Below are positions 33,188 to 41,583 of a stretch of 42,958 nt of DNA, one piece after another. The position numbers and the translations under genes are program-made. A model generated the notes under the pieces. It did not search any database and was not told the DNA's origin. It was given only the letters and a program-made list of their open reading frames with translations. Each line of letters begins with the position of its first letter. Within the stretch, counting starts at the first letter, position 1. This stretch comes from Erysipelotrichaceae bacterium (lineage in GTDB: Bacteria > Bacillota_I > Bacilli_A > Erysipelotrichales > Erysipelotrichaceae): the NCBI GenBank assembly GCA_003520745.1, contig DOUE01000001.1:1410-44367 (forward strand), in the 5' to 3' direction.

Positions 33188-35036
33188 AGTCGGGGGTTTG
33201 TCTGGACCGGACATCCTCGAGCGCCCTGCGAAACTGGGTTTCGTAGAGTTCTTTATAGACGACGCTGTTTTCCACTAGATCGCCGTGTTTACCGCTCTCG
33301 ACGATTTCCCCATGGTCGAGTACGAGGATCGTGTCGGCGGCCATGATCGTGGAGAGACGATGGGCGATGATGATGCTGGTGCGGCCTTTCAGCAAGGGGT
33401 CCAGGGCATCCTGGATCAAACTTTCGGAAATCGAATCCAGCGACGAAGTCGCTTCGTCAAGGATGATCAAGGCGGGATCCTTCAGCAGGACCCGTGCGAT
33501 CGAGACCCGTTGTTTCTCCCCGCCGCTCAGTTTGATCCCCCGGTTACCGACGATCGTATCGTAGCCCTGGGGCAACCCTTGGATGAAGTCATGGATGTTC
33601 GCCTGTCGGCACACATCGATCAGTTCATCTTCCTGCGCATCCGACTTGGCATAAAGAAGATTCTCGCGGATCGTCCCGTTGAAGAGATAGGTATCCTGCG
33701 TCACGACGCCGATGGCACGGCGTAAAGAAGAAAGGGAAAGGTCGCGAAGGTCGATGCCGTCCAACGTGATCTTGCCACCACCGACGTCATAGAGGCGTAC
33801 GATGAGGTTGATCAAGGTGGATTTCCCCGCACCCGAGGATCCGACGATGGCGACCGAATGGCCAACCGGGATGTCGAAAGTAAGGCCCTTCAATATCGGT
33901 TGACCCGGATCATAGGCGAAATCCACATGACTGAAGGCAAGTTCGCCCCGGAACGACGACAACGAGATCGCGTCTTTCTTTTCCTGGATTTCGATCGGTA
34001 GATCGAAATAGTCGAAGATGCGGGTAAACAAAGCCAACGAGCGGATCAAGTCCACCTGGATATTCAAGAGTTGATTCACCGGTTGATACATCCGCGACAA
34101 CAGAGCCACCATGACCGTGACATCCCCGACGCTCAAGTCCGTCTTTCCATATCGGATCATCAGTAACCCGCCGACGAAGTACAACAACAAGGGACCGATC
34201 CCCGTGTAGGTGCTCATCGCGACCCTGAACCACCGTCCCGCCATGTTTTCCTTGATCTTCAAACGTGTCATTTCCTGATTGGCGTCACTGTATTTCGCAT
34301 ATTCCATCGCTTCGTTGGTAAAGAGTTTCACCAACTGCTGACCGCTCACATTCATCGTTTCATTGAGGATCTGGTTGATTTCATCGTTCTTGACCTGGGT
34401 TTGCGTGGCGATCATCCAGCGTGTCTTACCCACCCGTTTGGTCGGCAGAGCCAATAAAGGGATGATGAGGATCCCGATCGTCGCCAACAACCAATTCTTT
34501 TGGTACATGACGATGACGGAGGTGACCAGGATGGCGACATTGCGCAGGATGCTGGTCAAGGTGCCGGAAATCACGCTTTCGACGCCTCCGATGTCGCTGG
34601 TCATGCGGGTGATGATGTCCCCTTGTTTACTGGAGGTGAAGAAACGGTGCGACATCTTTTGTAGATGCGCATACATGCGGTTGCGCATCTCGTAGGTGAT
34701 AAAATGGGCGATCGACGTATTCAGGTAGCTTTCCAATACTCCGATCAGGTTGGAAGCCAAAAGGACGATGACGGAGGCGGCGACCAACCACGCCAAGGCA
34801 TCGAAATCCCCTGCGATCAACCCTTCATCGATGATCCGTCCGGTCAATACCGAAGGAAGCAATCCCAGGATGGAGGAAACAAGGATCGCGATCACCACCA
34901 GCAACAGTTTCTTCCAATACGGCAGAAGATAGCTGAAAATCCTTTTTAATAAGCCCACGGTGATTTTCGGCCGGTTCTGTTTCTCTTCTTCGCTGAGGAA
35001 TCCCCGGCTTCCCCGCGGCCCCATTCCTTTACTCAT
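33186..35036 (-). CDS. ABC transporter, fused membrane and ATP-binding domains
   Basis: 616 residues, the standard length of a homodimeric or heterodimeric ABC exporter half. Six transmembrane helices (about 40-320) are followed by the ATPase: Walker A GSSGAGKS (399-406), Q-loop TQDTYLF, signature LSGGEKQR (503-510), Walker B LIILDEAT (523-530) and H-loop H559. It resembles the MsbA/LmrA-like multidrug or lipid exporter branch; the substrate cannot be told. GGAGGG precedes the start on the minus strand. It stands alone; no partner half is nearby, so a homodimer is likely. Confidence 0.9.
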   Translation of the reverse strand: MSKGMGPRGSRGFLSEEEKQNRPKITVGLLKRIFSYLLPYWKKLLLVVIAILVSSILGLLPSVLTGRIIDEGLIAGDFDALAWLVAASVIVLLASNLIGVLESYLNTSIAHFITYEMRNRMYAHLQKMSHRFFTSSKQGDIITRMTSDIGGVESVISGTLTSILRNVAILVTSVIVMYQKNWLLATIGILIIPLLALPTKRVGKTRWMIATQTQVKNDEINQILNETMNVSGQQLVKLFTNEAMEYAKYSDANQEMTRLKIKENMAGRWFRVAMSTYTGIGPLLLYFVGGLLMIRYGKTDLSVGDVTVMVALLSRMYQPVNQLLNIQVDLIRSLALFTRIFDYFDLPIEIQEKKDAISLSSFRGELAFSHVDFAYDPGQPILKGLTFDIPVGHSVAIVGSSGAGKSTLINLIVRLYDVGGGKITLDGIDLRDLSLSSLRRAIGVVTQDTYLFNGTIRENLLYAKSDAQEDELIDVCRQANIHDFIQGLPQGYDTIVGNRGIKLSGGEKQRVSIARVLLKDPALIILDEATSSLDSISESLIQDALDPLLKGRTSIIIAHRLSTIMAADTILVLDHGEIVESGKHGDLVENSVVYKELYETQFRRALEDVRSRQTPD

Positions 35037-35137
35037 GGAATCCCTCCGTTTCTGCCTATGTACCTATCGTACCACGAACTTGTCGGATTTCATGATGTGA
35101 ATTGCATCTTCGAAAAGGTGCGATGTGCCATTGGTGG

Positions 35138-35240
35138 TATAATGAATGCATAGGAAGAGAATGGCTGTGTCGTCATCGACCGCGTGCATCTTCGTTTCGA
35201 TCTCGAGGTTCGACCGGCCGTTCAGGACGGTTTTTTTATC
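35138..35240 (+). promoter_or_regulatory. Possible leader transcript with an early terminator
   Basis: TGGTATAAT (extended -10, TATAAT at 35138-35143) precedes about 90 bases without a gene. A short stem GCCGT-TCAGG-ACGGT and seven T (to about 35238) lie about 30 bases before the membrane-protein start. This is an attenuator or small RNA layout; the stem is weak and no known riboswitch was recognised. Confidence 0.35.
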
Positions 35241-35267
35241 CGTCGACTCTTCAAAAGGAGAAGAAAC

Positions 35268-35657
35268 TTGAAGAAATACACACGCGATATCCTCTATGGC
35301 ATCCTGATCATCCTTTTGATTACGGTGGCTGAACTTTTGGTGACCCTCCCTTTCGGATCGCCGAAGGACAGCCTGCGCGCAACGCTATCCGCTTATATGA
35401 ACCTTGAGTTTCTTTTGACCGCGATCCCGGCCGGACTCATTACGTTTCTGATCGCGCGTCAGCTGAAGACAATAAGCAAAAGCCAGGCGCTTAAACGCGC
35501 GATCCTTTGGACCGCGATGGTTTTTCTGAACTATCTCTGGATCGGAGTGCTGAACCTCAACGCCGACCTCATCTTCACGACGATCGGCATCTATGTCTTG
35601 CTTCTTTGCGTTTTCATCGGACCACTTGGTTTTGCGCTTTACGCTCACCTTGAATAA
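35268..35657 (+). CDS. Four-span membrane protein, unknown function
   Basis: 129 residues from TTG 35268, preceded by AAAAGGAGAAGAAAC. The frame opens earlier (35184), but that part is not protein-like and lacks a ribosome site. About four hydrophobic segments: ILYGILIILLITVAELLV, FLLTAIPAGLITFLIA, ILWTAMVFLNYLWIGVL and IYVLLLCVFIGPLGFALYA. No family was recognised. Confidence 0.65.
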   Translation: MKKYTRDILYGILIILLITVAELLVTLPFGSPKDSLRATLSAYMNLEFLLTAIPAGLITFLIARQLKTISKSQALKRAILWTAMVFLNYLWIGVLNLNADLIFTTIGIYVLLLCVFIGPLGFALYAHLE

Positions 35658-35712
35658 GATTTCTTGGTATAATGGAAACACGGAATCCGATTGAAACCGA
35701 TGAAAGGGAATC

Positions 35713-36105
35713 ATGGAAAAAACGAATCAAAGTTTACTCGGTATCGATGACTACATCGCGTCGTATCCGCCTGAAATCCAGGAAAAACTACAGTCCCTAC
35801 GTAAAGTGATCCGTGAAACCGCACCGACGGCGAGCGAGAAAATCAGCTACGGGATGCCGACGTTCTATCTGTATGGGAATTTGGTCCACTTCGCGATGCA
35901 GAAAGCGCATATCGGGTTTTATCCCGGCCCCAGCGGGGTCAGCGAATTCGCGGATGAACTAAAAGGGTATAAGACATCCAAAGGCGCCATCCAGTTTCCG
36001 ATCCGCGACCCTTTGCCTTTCGATTTGGTCAGAAAGATCACAGCCTACCGTGTCGAGGAAAATTCGCGATGGGAATTGGAAAAGAAGTCGTCGAAGAAGA
36101 AATAG
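35713..36105 (+). CDS. DUF1801 family protein
   Basis: 130 residues. IDDYIASYPPEIQEKLQSLRKVIRETAPTASEKISYGMPTF, then KAHIGFYPGPSGV and KGAIQFPI, is the DUF1801 (YdhG-like) pattern. Proteins of this family are small and soluble, with unproven function. AAAGGGAATC precedes ATG 35713, and an extended -10 (TGGTATAAT, 35665-35673) may start its transcript. Confidence 0.87.
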   Translation: MEKTNQSLLGIDDYIASYPPEIQEKLQSLRKVIRETAPTASEKISYGMPTFYLYGNLVHFAMQKAHIGFYPGPSGVSEFADELKGYKTSKGAIQFPIRDPLPFDLVRKITAYRVEENSRWELEKKSSKKK

Positions 36106-36126
36106 GGAAAACTACGGGGGAAAAAC

Positions 36127-36897
36127 ATGATCCAAAGAAACAGCGTACCGATTCTTGAATTCGATCCGAATCCTGAATCGTTGATCGAGCCAAGCAAACT
36201 TGTGGAACGGCGAAACATCCCGTCGCATTGCGTGATGGTCTTTTTCCGCGATGTCCTGGAGGCCTTGAAACGTGAGGGCAGACTTGTCGAAGTCGCTTCT
36301 TTCGTCTGTGAAACCGTCGAACTTCCGGTCTATGAAATGGAAGTGGAGGGTAGGAAGTTCTGCATCACCCAGGCGTTCTTGGGAAGTGCGGGGATCGCCG
36401 GTCAGTTGGAGGAGTTGATCGCCATGGGCATCGAGAAATTCATCGTGGTCGGCGGCGCCGGGGTGTTGCGTAAAGACATCGCCGTCGGGCACTTGATCCT
36501 GCCCCGAAGCGCGATACGTGACGAAGGGGTTTCCTATCACTATCTCCCGCCTTCACGGGAAGTGGACTGTCCGGTCGGATCGTTTGCGATCCTAGAGCGC
36601 GAAATGAAGAAGACAGGCATTCCTTACTTGTCGGGTAAAACCTGGACGACGGATGCCTTCTACCGCGAAACCCGCGATAAAGTCGATTTACGCATCGAGG
36701 AGGGATGTTTGACGGTGGAGATGGAAAGCGCGGCGCTGTTCGCGGTCGCTACCTTCCGCAAGGTCTCCCTGGCGCAGATCCTCTACGGCGGCGACGATGT
36801 CAGCGGTGAACGATGGGACCATCGTTCCTGGCAGGGGAGGTCGGAAATCCGGCGTAACCTCTGCGAGTTGGCGCTTCGAATCTGTCTTGAACTGTAA
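36127..36897 (+). CDS. Nucleoside phosphorylase family protein
   Basis: 256 residues of the PNP/UDP phosphorylase superfamily, which cleave purine or uridine nucleosides with phosphate. GGAGVLRKDIAVGHLILP is the phosphate/ribose region, and VEMESAALFAVA contains the conserved Met-Glu ribose-binding pair; GKTWTTDAFYRET is also typical. The specificity (purine or uridine) is not clear. GGGGGAAAAAC precedes ATG 36127. Confidence 0.85.
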   Translation: MIQRNSVPILEFDPNPESLIEPSKLVERRNIPSHCVMVFFRDVLEALKREGRLVEVASFVCETVELPVYEMEVEGRKFCITQAFLGSAGIAGQLEELIAMGIEKFIVVGGAGVLRKDIAVGHLILPRSAIRDEGVSYHYLPPSREVDCPVGSFAILEREMKKTGIPYLSGKTWTTDAFYRETRDKVDLRIEEGCLTVEMESAALFAVATFRKVSLAQILYGGDDVSGERWDHRSWQGRSEIRRNLCELALRICLEL

Positions 36898-36922
36898 GGA
36901 TCGACCTTACGAAGGAGAAACC

Positions 36923-37723
36923 ATGATCTCAAGAAAAAGTGTACGGCGATACAATGTCCTGAGTTTGCTTTCGTTTCTGGTGATGGTCGGCGTCAACGCG
37001 CTGGCGAACATCCTGCCGATCAACGGGATATCCACCGGGGCGATCTCCGACTCTTATCCCAACCTATTCGCACCCGCCGGGTTTACGTTCGCGATCTGGG
37101 GTGTGATCTATCTGCTTTTAGGCGTGTTCATCTACCATGCGTTCAGAAACGCGGAACGCGGGATCCTGCGGATCCACTTCCGACGCATCAGCCTCCTGTT
37201 CATCGTCAGTAACCTCGCCAATTCGGTTTGGATCTTCACCTGGCATTATCGCGTGCTCTGGCTCTCGATGATCCTGATGCTTGTGATCCTTGGGTGTCTG
37301 ATCTTCATCAACCGAGCTTTCCTCACCCAACGTCTCACCCGCGACGACGCCGTGTTCGTGAAGATCCCGTTTGGCGTCTACTTCGGGTGGATCACGATCG
37401 CGACGATCGCCAATGCGACGACGCTTCTGGTTAGTCTGGGATGGAACGGCGGCTCGATCGCGGAAGAATTATGGATGATCCTGATTCTGCTGGTCGCGTT
37501 GGCGATCGGCGGTCTGAGCGCCCTTAAGCTTCAGGATTTGTCCTACCTGGCCGTATTGGTCTGGGCGGAATTCGGGATCCTGATGAAACATCTTTCCGAC
37601 GACGGCTTCGATCAAGCCTATTCCGGCGTCATCCTTATGGTATCGATCTCCCTTGTCATGTTTACCCTCATGGGGATCTTCATCCTTTATCTCAACCGAC
37701 GCAAAGCGTTGCGCAGAACCTAA
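36923..37723 (+). CDS. TspO/MBR-like (tryptophan-rich sensory) membrane protein
   Basis: 266 residues with about seven hydrophobic segments. The motif FAPAGFTFAIWGVIYLLLG is the central signature of the longer tryptophan-rich sensory protein family related to TspO, which binds porphyrins or sterols in its short form. The ligand here is unknown. AAGGAGAAACC precedes ATG 36923; the longer upstream frame overlaps the phosphorylase and is rejected. A terminator follows the stop. Confidence 0.75.
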   Translation: MISRKSVRRYNVLSLLSFLVMVGVNALANILPINGISTGAISDSYPNLFAPAGFTFAIWGVIYLLLGVFIYHAFRNAERGILRIHFRRISLLFIVSNLANSVWIFTWHYRVLWLSMILMLVILGCLIFINRAFLTQRLTRDDAVFVKIPFGVYFGWITIATIANATTLLVSLGWNGGSIAEELWMILILLVALAIGGLSALKLQDLSYLAVLVWAEFGILMKHLSDDGFDQAYSGVILMVSISLVMFTLMGIFILYLNRRKALRRT

Positions 37724-37727
37724 CCCG

Positions 37728-37748
37728 AACCGTCCAACGACGGTTTTT
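37728..37748 (+). terminator. Rho-independent terminator
   Basis: AACCGTC (37728-37734), loop CAAC, GACGGTT (37739-37745), then TTT. It lies four bases after the TspO-like gene's stop and immediately before the marR promoter, so the two units are separated. Confidence 0.75.
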
Positions 37749-37750
37749 GT

Positions 37751-37794
37751 TTGACATCGCAAGATCAAACGGGTAATATGATTAGGTAACCTAA
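37751..37794 (+). promoter_or_regulatory. marR-nmrA promoter with palindromic operator
   Basis: TTGACA (37751-37756), 17-base spacer, TAATAT (37774-37779) form a strong promoter. Just downstream, TTAGGT-A-ACCTAA (37782-37794) is a perfect palindrome covering the expected transcription start, well placed for repression by the MarR protein encoded next. Confidence 0.75.
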
Positions 37795-37809
37795 CTAAAA
37801 GGAGCCGCC

Positions 37810-38223
37810 ATGTACAACGACGAACAAGCAGCCGATTTTATCGCACAGTTTTGCCGGAACCAAGTGAATGTGAAACGTAGCCTGCCGATCCGATCCAGCG
37901 ACATGGGGGTCATGATTTATCTATCCCATCATCAGAAAGCGAAAGTGAAGGATGTGTCCGATTTCTTTGATGTCGCAGGGGCGACCGTCACTGAAATGAT
38001 CCAACGACTCGAAAAATCGGGCATGATCGTGATCCATCAGGATGGACAAGATCGACGTGTCAAACGGATTCAACTGAGCGACCAAGGGATAAGGTTTGTG
38101 GACGAAACACGCGTGTATTACCTGGATTCGATCCGGTCCATCCGTCAAACCTTGGGGGAGGCGGATTTCGAGCGGTTCATCTCGCTCATCCAGCGGATCA
38201 ATGAAAGCCGTGTCAAGCCATGA
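37810..38223 (+). CDS. MarR family transcriptional regulator
   Basis: 137 residues. The winged helix shows in KAKVKDVSDFFDVAGATVTEMIQRLEKSGMIVIHQDGQDRRVKRIQLSDQG, a typical MarR recognition helix and wing with the DRR motif. The ligand is unknown. AAAAGGAGCCGCC precedes ATG 37810. Its stop overlaps the next gene by four bases (ATGA), so regulator and oxidoreductase form one operon. Confidence 0.9.
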   Translation: MYNDEQAADFIAQFCRNQVNVKRSLPIRSSDMGVMIYLSHHQKAKVKDVSDFFDVAGATVTEMIQRLEKSGMIVIHQDGQDRRVKRIQLSDQGIRFVDETRVYYLDSIRSIRQTLGEADFERFISLIQRINESRVKP

Positions 38224-39086
38224 AAACTTTCGTGACGGGAGCGAGCGGGAATGTCGGTTTCCCTTTGATTCGTTATCTGCATCAAGCGCATGTCGAAATC
38301 AAGGCAGGATCCACGGATCCCGTCGCGCTAGGCACTAGACTTCCGGTGGAGGTCGAATGCGTCGACTTCGATTTTCTGAATCAGGAAAGCTATGATGCTG
38401 CTTTACATGATGTCGACCGCGTTTTCCTGATGCGTCCGCCCCATTTGGGGAATCCGAACCAACTTTATCCGTTCATCGACGCCATGGTGGAACGCGGCAT
38501 AGGTTTCGTGGTCTTCCTCTCGTTGATGGGGATCGAGAAGAACCCCGTCCCGCCGCATGCGAAAATCGAAAAATACATTCGTGCGTCCGGGTTGAACCAC
38601 GCGTTTGTACGGCCTGGATTCTTCATGCAGAATGTGAGCGGGGTCCATGCCTGGGAGATCTGTCGAAACGACGAGATCCTGATTCCGGCCGGCAGGGCGA
38701 AAACCAGTTTCGTCGATGCGGAGGATGTTGCCCTGGCGGCATCGATGATCCTGCAAGACCCGCTTTGCCATGCGAAAAAAGCCTATACGATCACCGGACC
38801 GCGATCGCTCGACTATGACGATATCGCAACCCTCCTCAGCGAGGTGACCGGACGGACCGTCACCTACCGAAAACCCGGTTTTTCAACCTATCGCAACCAT
38901 ATGCTGAAGGTAAGGAAGCTTGACCGGACCTATGTCGACGTGACGATCGCCTTGTACTTCATGACCCGTCTCAACACCGCAAGCAAGGTCACCGGCGATT
39001 TTGAGCGATTGTGTGGTAAAACGGCGACCGATTTCGAAGATTTCGTCATCCGCAACAAGGGAAAATTCGAGAAATCGCCAGAATAA
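38220..39086 (+). CDS. NmrA-like / SDR family NAD(P)-binding protein
   Basis: 288 residues. The N-terminal FVTGASGNVGFPLIRYL is the Rossmann dinucleotide motif (GxxGxxG type), VFLMRPPHLG and FVRPGFFMQN follow the NmrA-like pattern, and SFVDAEDVALAA and AYTITGPRSLDYDDIA are typical of the atypical SDR branch. The Tyr-x-x-x-Lys catalytic pair is not evident, so it may be a sensor or an atypical reductase. Co-transcribed with marR. Confidence 0.85.
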   Translation: MKTFVTGASGNVGFPLIRYLHQAHVEIKAGSTDPVALGTRLPVEVECVDFDFLNQESYDAALHDVDRVFLMRPPHLGNPNQLYPFIDAMVERGIGFVVFLSLMGIEKNPVPPHAKIEKYIRASGLNHAFVRPGFFMQNVSGVHAWEICRNDEILIPAGRAKTSFVDAEDVALAASMILQDPLCHAKKAYTITGPRSLDYDDIATLLSEVTGRTVTYRKPGFSTYRNHMLKVRKLDRTYVDVTIALYFMTRLNTASKVTGDFERLCGKTATDFEDFVIRNKGKFEKSPE

Positions 39087-39174
39087 CGAAGATATTCTTT
39101 TGTTTGTTTGATAATCAATCAAAAGAATCATTTGAAAAATGGTAAAATAGATAAAGCAAAAAAGGAGAAATCGC

Positions 39175-40755
39175 TTGGATCTACGTACAATGCTGATCGC
39201 GATCATCATCACGACCTTGACGTATGCCGGGATGTTGGGTTTGATCGCCTATCTTAGAAAAGAACCGGTGCTACGGTTTTATGCACTCGCGTTTTTCGTG
39301 GGCTCTTTCGCCTATTTCATCGCCTTCATCTCGGACGTCGATTCATGGATTTCAATCCTTCTCTTCAACCAACTTCTCCTCACTTTCATCGCCTTGGTCA
39401 CTTCGGGTTTGCGCCGGTTCTTCGGCGTCCATCCTTGGCCGCGCAGAATCTGGCTCTATCTTTTCGTGAATTTCGCGCTTTTCATCTATGGCATCTACAT
39501 CCAGCCTTCCTACGTGTTGCGCGTTTTGTCCGTTACGTTCTGCACCTATCTTTTACTCGGGGACCTGTTTGTTTCCGTTTGGCCGAAGATCGCGAAACTG
39601 GGGGAAGGGTGGCGTCTTGCGTTCGAGATCCTCTTCGGCATCCATCTCATCCTGGTCACCTTACGCCTAACCGCCGTGTTCGACCCAAGCCCGATGAATT
39701 TCTGGATGGAACGTGAAGCAAGCGCGTCCATCAGCCTGCTACTCTCCCTGGTCATTTTTTCCCTTTGGGCGATCGGAATCGTCGTTCTGGATACGTTTCA
39801 GGTCATTTTGAAACTGAATGCCAAGAACAGCGTCTTGAGCGACTTGGCGATGAAGGATGCATTGACCGGCATCCCCAACCGACTGATGATGGACATCGAA
39901 CTGAATCAATTCATGGCGTTGGCGAAACGCTTCAATACATCGATTTCCTTCATCATCGCGGACATCGATTTCTTTAAGAAAGTCAACGACGACTACGGTC
40001 ATGACGTCGGGGATGCCGTGTTGATCCAAACGGCGACGATCATCAAGGATGTCATTCGATTGACCGACCGGGTCTACCGGTGGGGCGGGGAAGAGTTCTT
40101 GATCGTGGCGCCGCATACCGATCTGGAAGGGGCGAGGATCCTTGCCGAAAAAATCCGTTTGAAGTATCAAGAAGCGACGTTCAAGAGCGTCGGCAAGCTG
40201 ACCATCAGTTTCGGCGTGGCGGAGTATTATCCCGACGAGTCCCGCGAGTTATGGTTCAAGCGTGCGGATATCGCGCTTTACCATGCGAAGTCCGGCGGGA
40301 GAAACCGGGTCGAAACCTGGAAACCGACCGGGGCGTTGGATGAAGAATTCACCAAGATCCGGTGGCAGGAGCGATGGAACAGCGGGAATCCGACCATCGA
40401 CCACCGTCATCAAGAACTCATCGGAATGACCAATACGTTCTTTGAAATGGTGTCCCAAGCCACGCATCCACACGAGATACGGGAACATTTCACGAAAATC
40501 ATAACGCATCTCAAAATCCATTTTCTCGAGGAAGAAGAAGTGTTGTCCTCGATGGATTACGATTGCTTCCAACAACACCAGACGATCCATCGCCGGTTAT
40601 TGAGCGAACTCAGTACGATGCAGGAAAACATCGACAACGAGAAACTGGATTATCGTACCTATTTCGTTTTTTTGGTCGGGAAGGTCGTCATCGGCCATCT
40701 CTTGACGGAAGATACGAAGTTCTTCCCTCTGTTTCAGGAAGGATCCGCGATATGA
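39175..40755 (+). CDS. Membrane diguanylate cyclase fused to a bacteriohemerythrin domain
   Basis: 526 residues from TTG 39175 (AAAGGAGAAATCGC before it). About six to seven hydrophobic segments (1-215), then a GGDEF domain with GGEEF at 304-308 and an inhibitory I-site RLTD at 295-298, five residues upstream as required. From about 398, a bacteriohemerythrin domain: H412, H449/E453, H468/H472 and H508/D513, all spaced as in known diiron sites. The domain should bind oxygen and control c-di-GMP synthesis; that coupling is inferred from related Bhr-DGC proteins. Its stop overlaps the next gene by four bases. Confidence 0.9.
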   Translation: MDLRTMLIAIIITTLTYAGMLGLIAYLRKEPVLRFYALAFFVGSFAYFIAFISDVDSWISILLFNQLLLTFIALVTSGLRRFFGVHPWPRRIWLYLFVNFALFIYGIYIQPSYVLRVLSVTFCTYLLLGDLFVSVWPKIAKLGEGWRLAFEILFGIHLILVTLRLTAVFDPSPMNFWMEREASASISLLLSLVIFSLWAIGIVVLDTFQVILKLNAKNSVLSDLAMKDALTGIPNRLMMDIELNQFMALAKRFNTSISFIIADIDFFKKVNDDYGHDVGDAVLIQTATIIKDVIRLTDRVYRWGGEEFLIVAPHTDLEGARILAEKIRLKYQEATFKSVGKLTISFGVAEYYPDESRELWFKRADIALYHAKSGGRNRVETWKPTGALDEEFTKIRWQERWNSGNPTIDHRHQELIGMTNTFFEMVSQATHPHEIREHFTKIITHLKIHFLEEEEVLSSMDYDCFQQHQTIHRRLLSELSTMQENIDNEKLDYRTYFVFLVGKVVIGHLLTEDTKFFPLFQEGSAI

Positions 40756-41540
40756 ATCCCTTCAGTGTGTTGAGTTTCAATATCCGTTGTGAATACGGTG
40801 CGGACGGTCCAAACGGTTGGGAGTATCGCAAAGAACAAGTGTTCGACCTTTTGCGTATGTCCGATGCGGATTTGATCGGATTTCAGGAAGTGACGCCGAT
40901 CCAGTCAAACGACCTCGGTCATCTCTTGTCCGGTTATTTCGGTTTGACGATCGGAAGGGATGACGGGATATCGGGTGAAGCCACGGCGATCTTCGTCAAG
41001 GAAGAGAGATTCGATATTCTGGATAAGGGATATTTCTGGTGTTCGGCAACCCCTGAAAAAGCAGGGTCGATCGGATGGGATGCGGTATTTCCCCGCATCG
41101 TCGCCTATGTCGTACTTAAAGACAAACAAAGTCATGCGGAATTCTGTTTCTTCAATACCCATTTCGACCATGTCGGGAAGATCGCGCGACGTATGAGCAG
41201 TCGCTTGTTGATCCAAAAAGCTCAAGAGATATCCCAGGGGAAAGCGATCCTTGTGGTCGGGGACTTCAATGCGAAGCCCAGGACGGAAACGATTCGTTTG
41301 TTTTTAAAGAACGGATACAGTGAATCCAAAAGAACGATCAAGCCGAAAAGAGGCCAACCTAAGGTTAGCTTCCATGCGTTCCAGTATGATCCGCAACGAT
41401 CCGATCCAAGCATGGAATGGATCGATTACATCTTCACCAAAGGGTTCCATACCCTCGACTTCGACGTCATCGCTTCATCGGTGAATGGAAGGTATCCTTC
41501 CGACCATTTCCCGATATCCGCCACCGTCCAGATCGATTAA
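40752..41540 (+). CDS. Endonuclease/exonuclease/phosphatase family protein
   Basis: 262 residues from ATG 40752 (ATGA overlap with the cyclase stop; GGAAGGATC before it). EEP-fold motifs are visible: LSFNIRCE, LIGFQEVTP (metal Glu), FFNTHFDHVG, VGDFNAKP and the terminal SDHFPI. The fold covers DNases, phosphatases and phosphodiesterases, so the substrate is open. Close coupling to the two diguanylate cyclases is notable, but any c-di-GMP link is speculation. Confidence 0.85.
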   Translation: MNPFSVLSFNIRCEYGADGPNGWEYRKEQVFDLLRMSDADLIGFQEVTPIQSNDLGHLLSGYFGLTIGRDDGISGEATAIFVKEERFDILDKGYFWCSATPEKAGSIGWDAVFPRIVAYVVLKDKQSHAEFCFFNTHFDHVGKIARRMSSRLLIQKAQEISQGKAILVVGDFNAKPRTETIRLFLKNGYSESKRTIKPKRGQPKVSFHAFQYDPQRSDPSMEWIDYIFTKGFHTLDFDVIASSVNGRYPSDHFPISATVQID

Positions 41541-41583
41541 GCGATCATCGCCGTGAATTCCCGAAAGGGAAAAGGGGAAGAGT

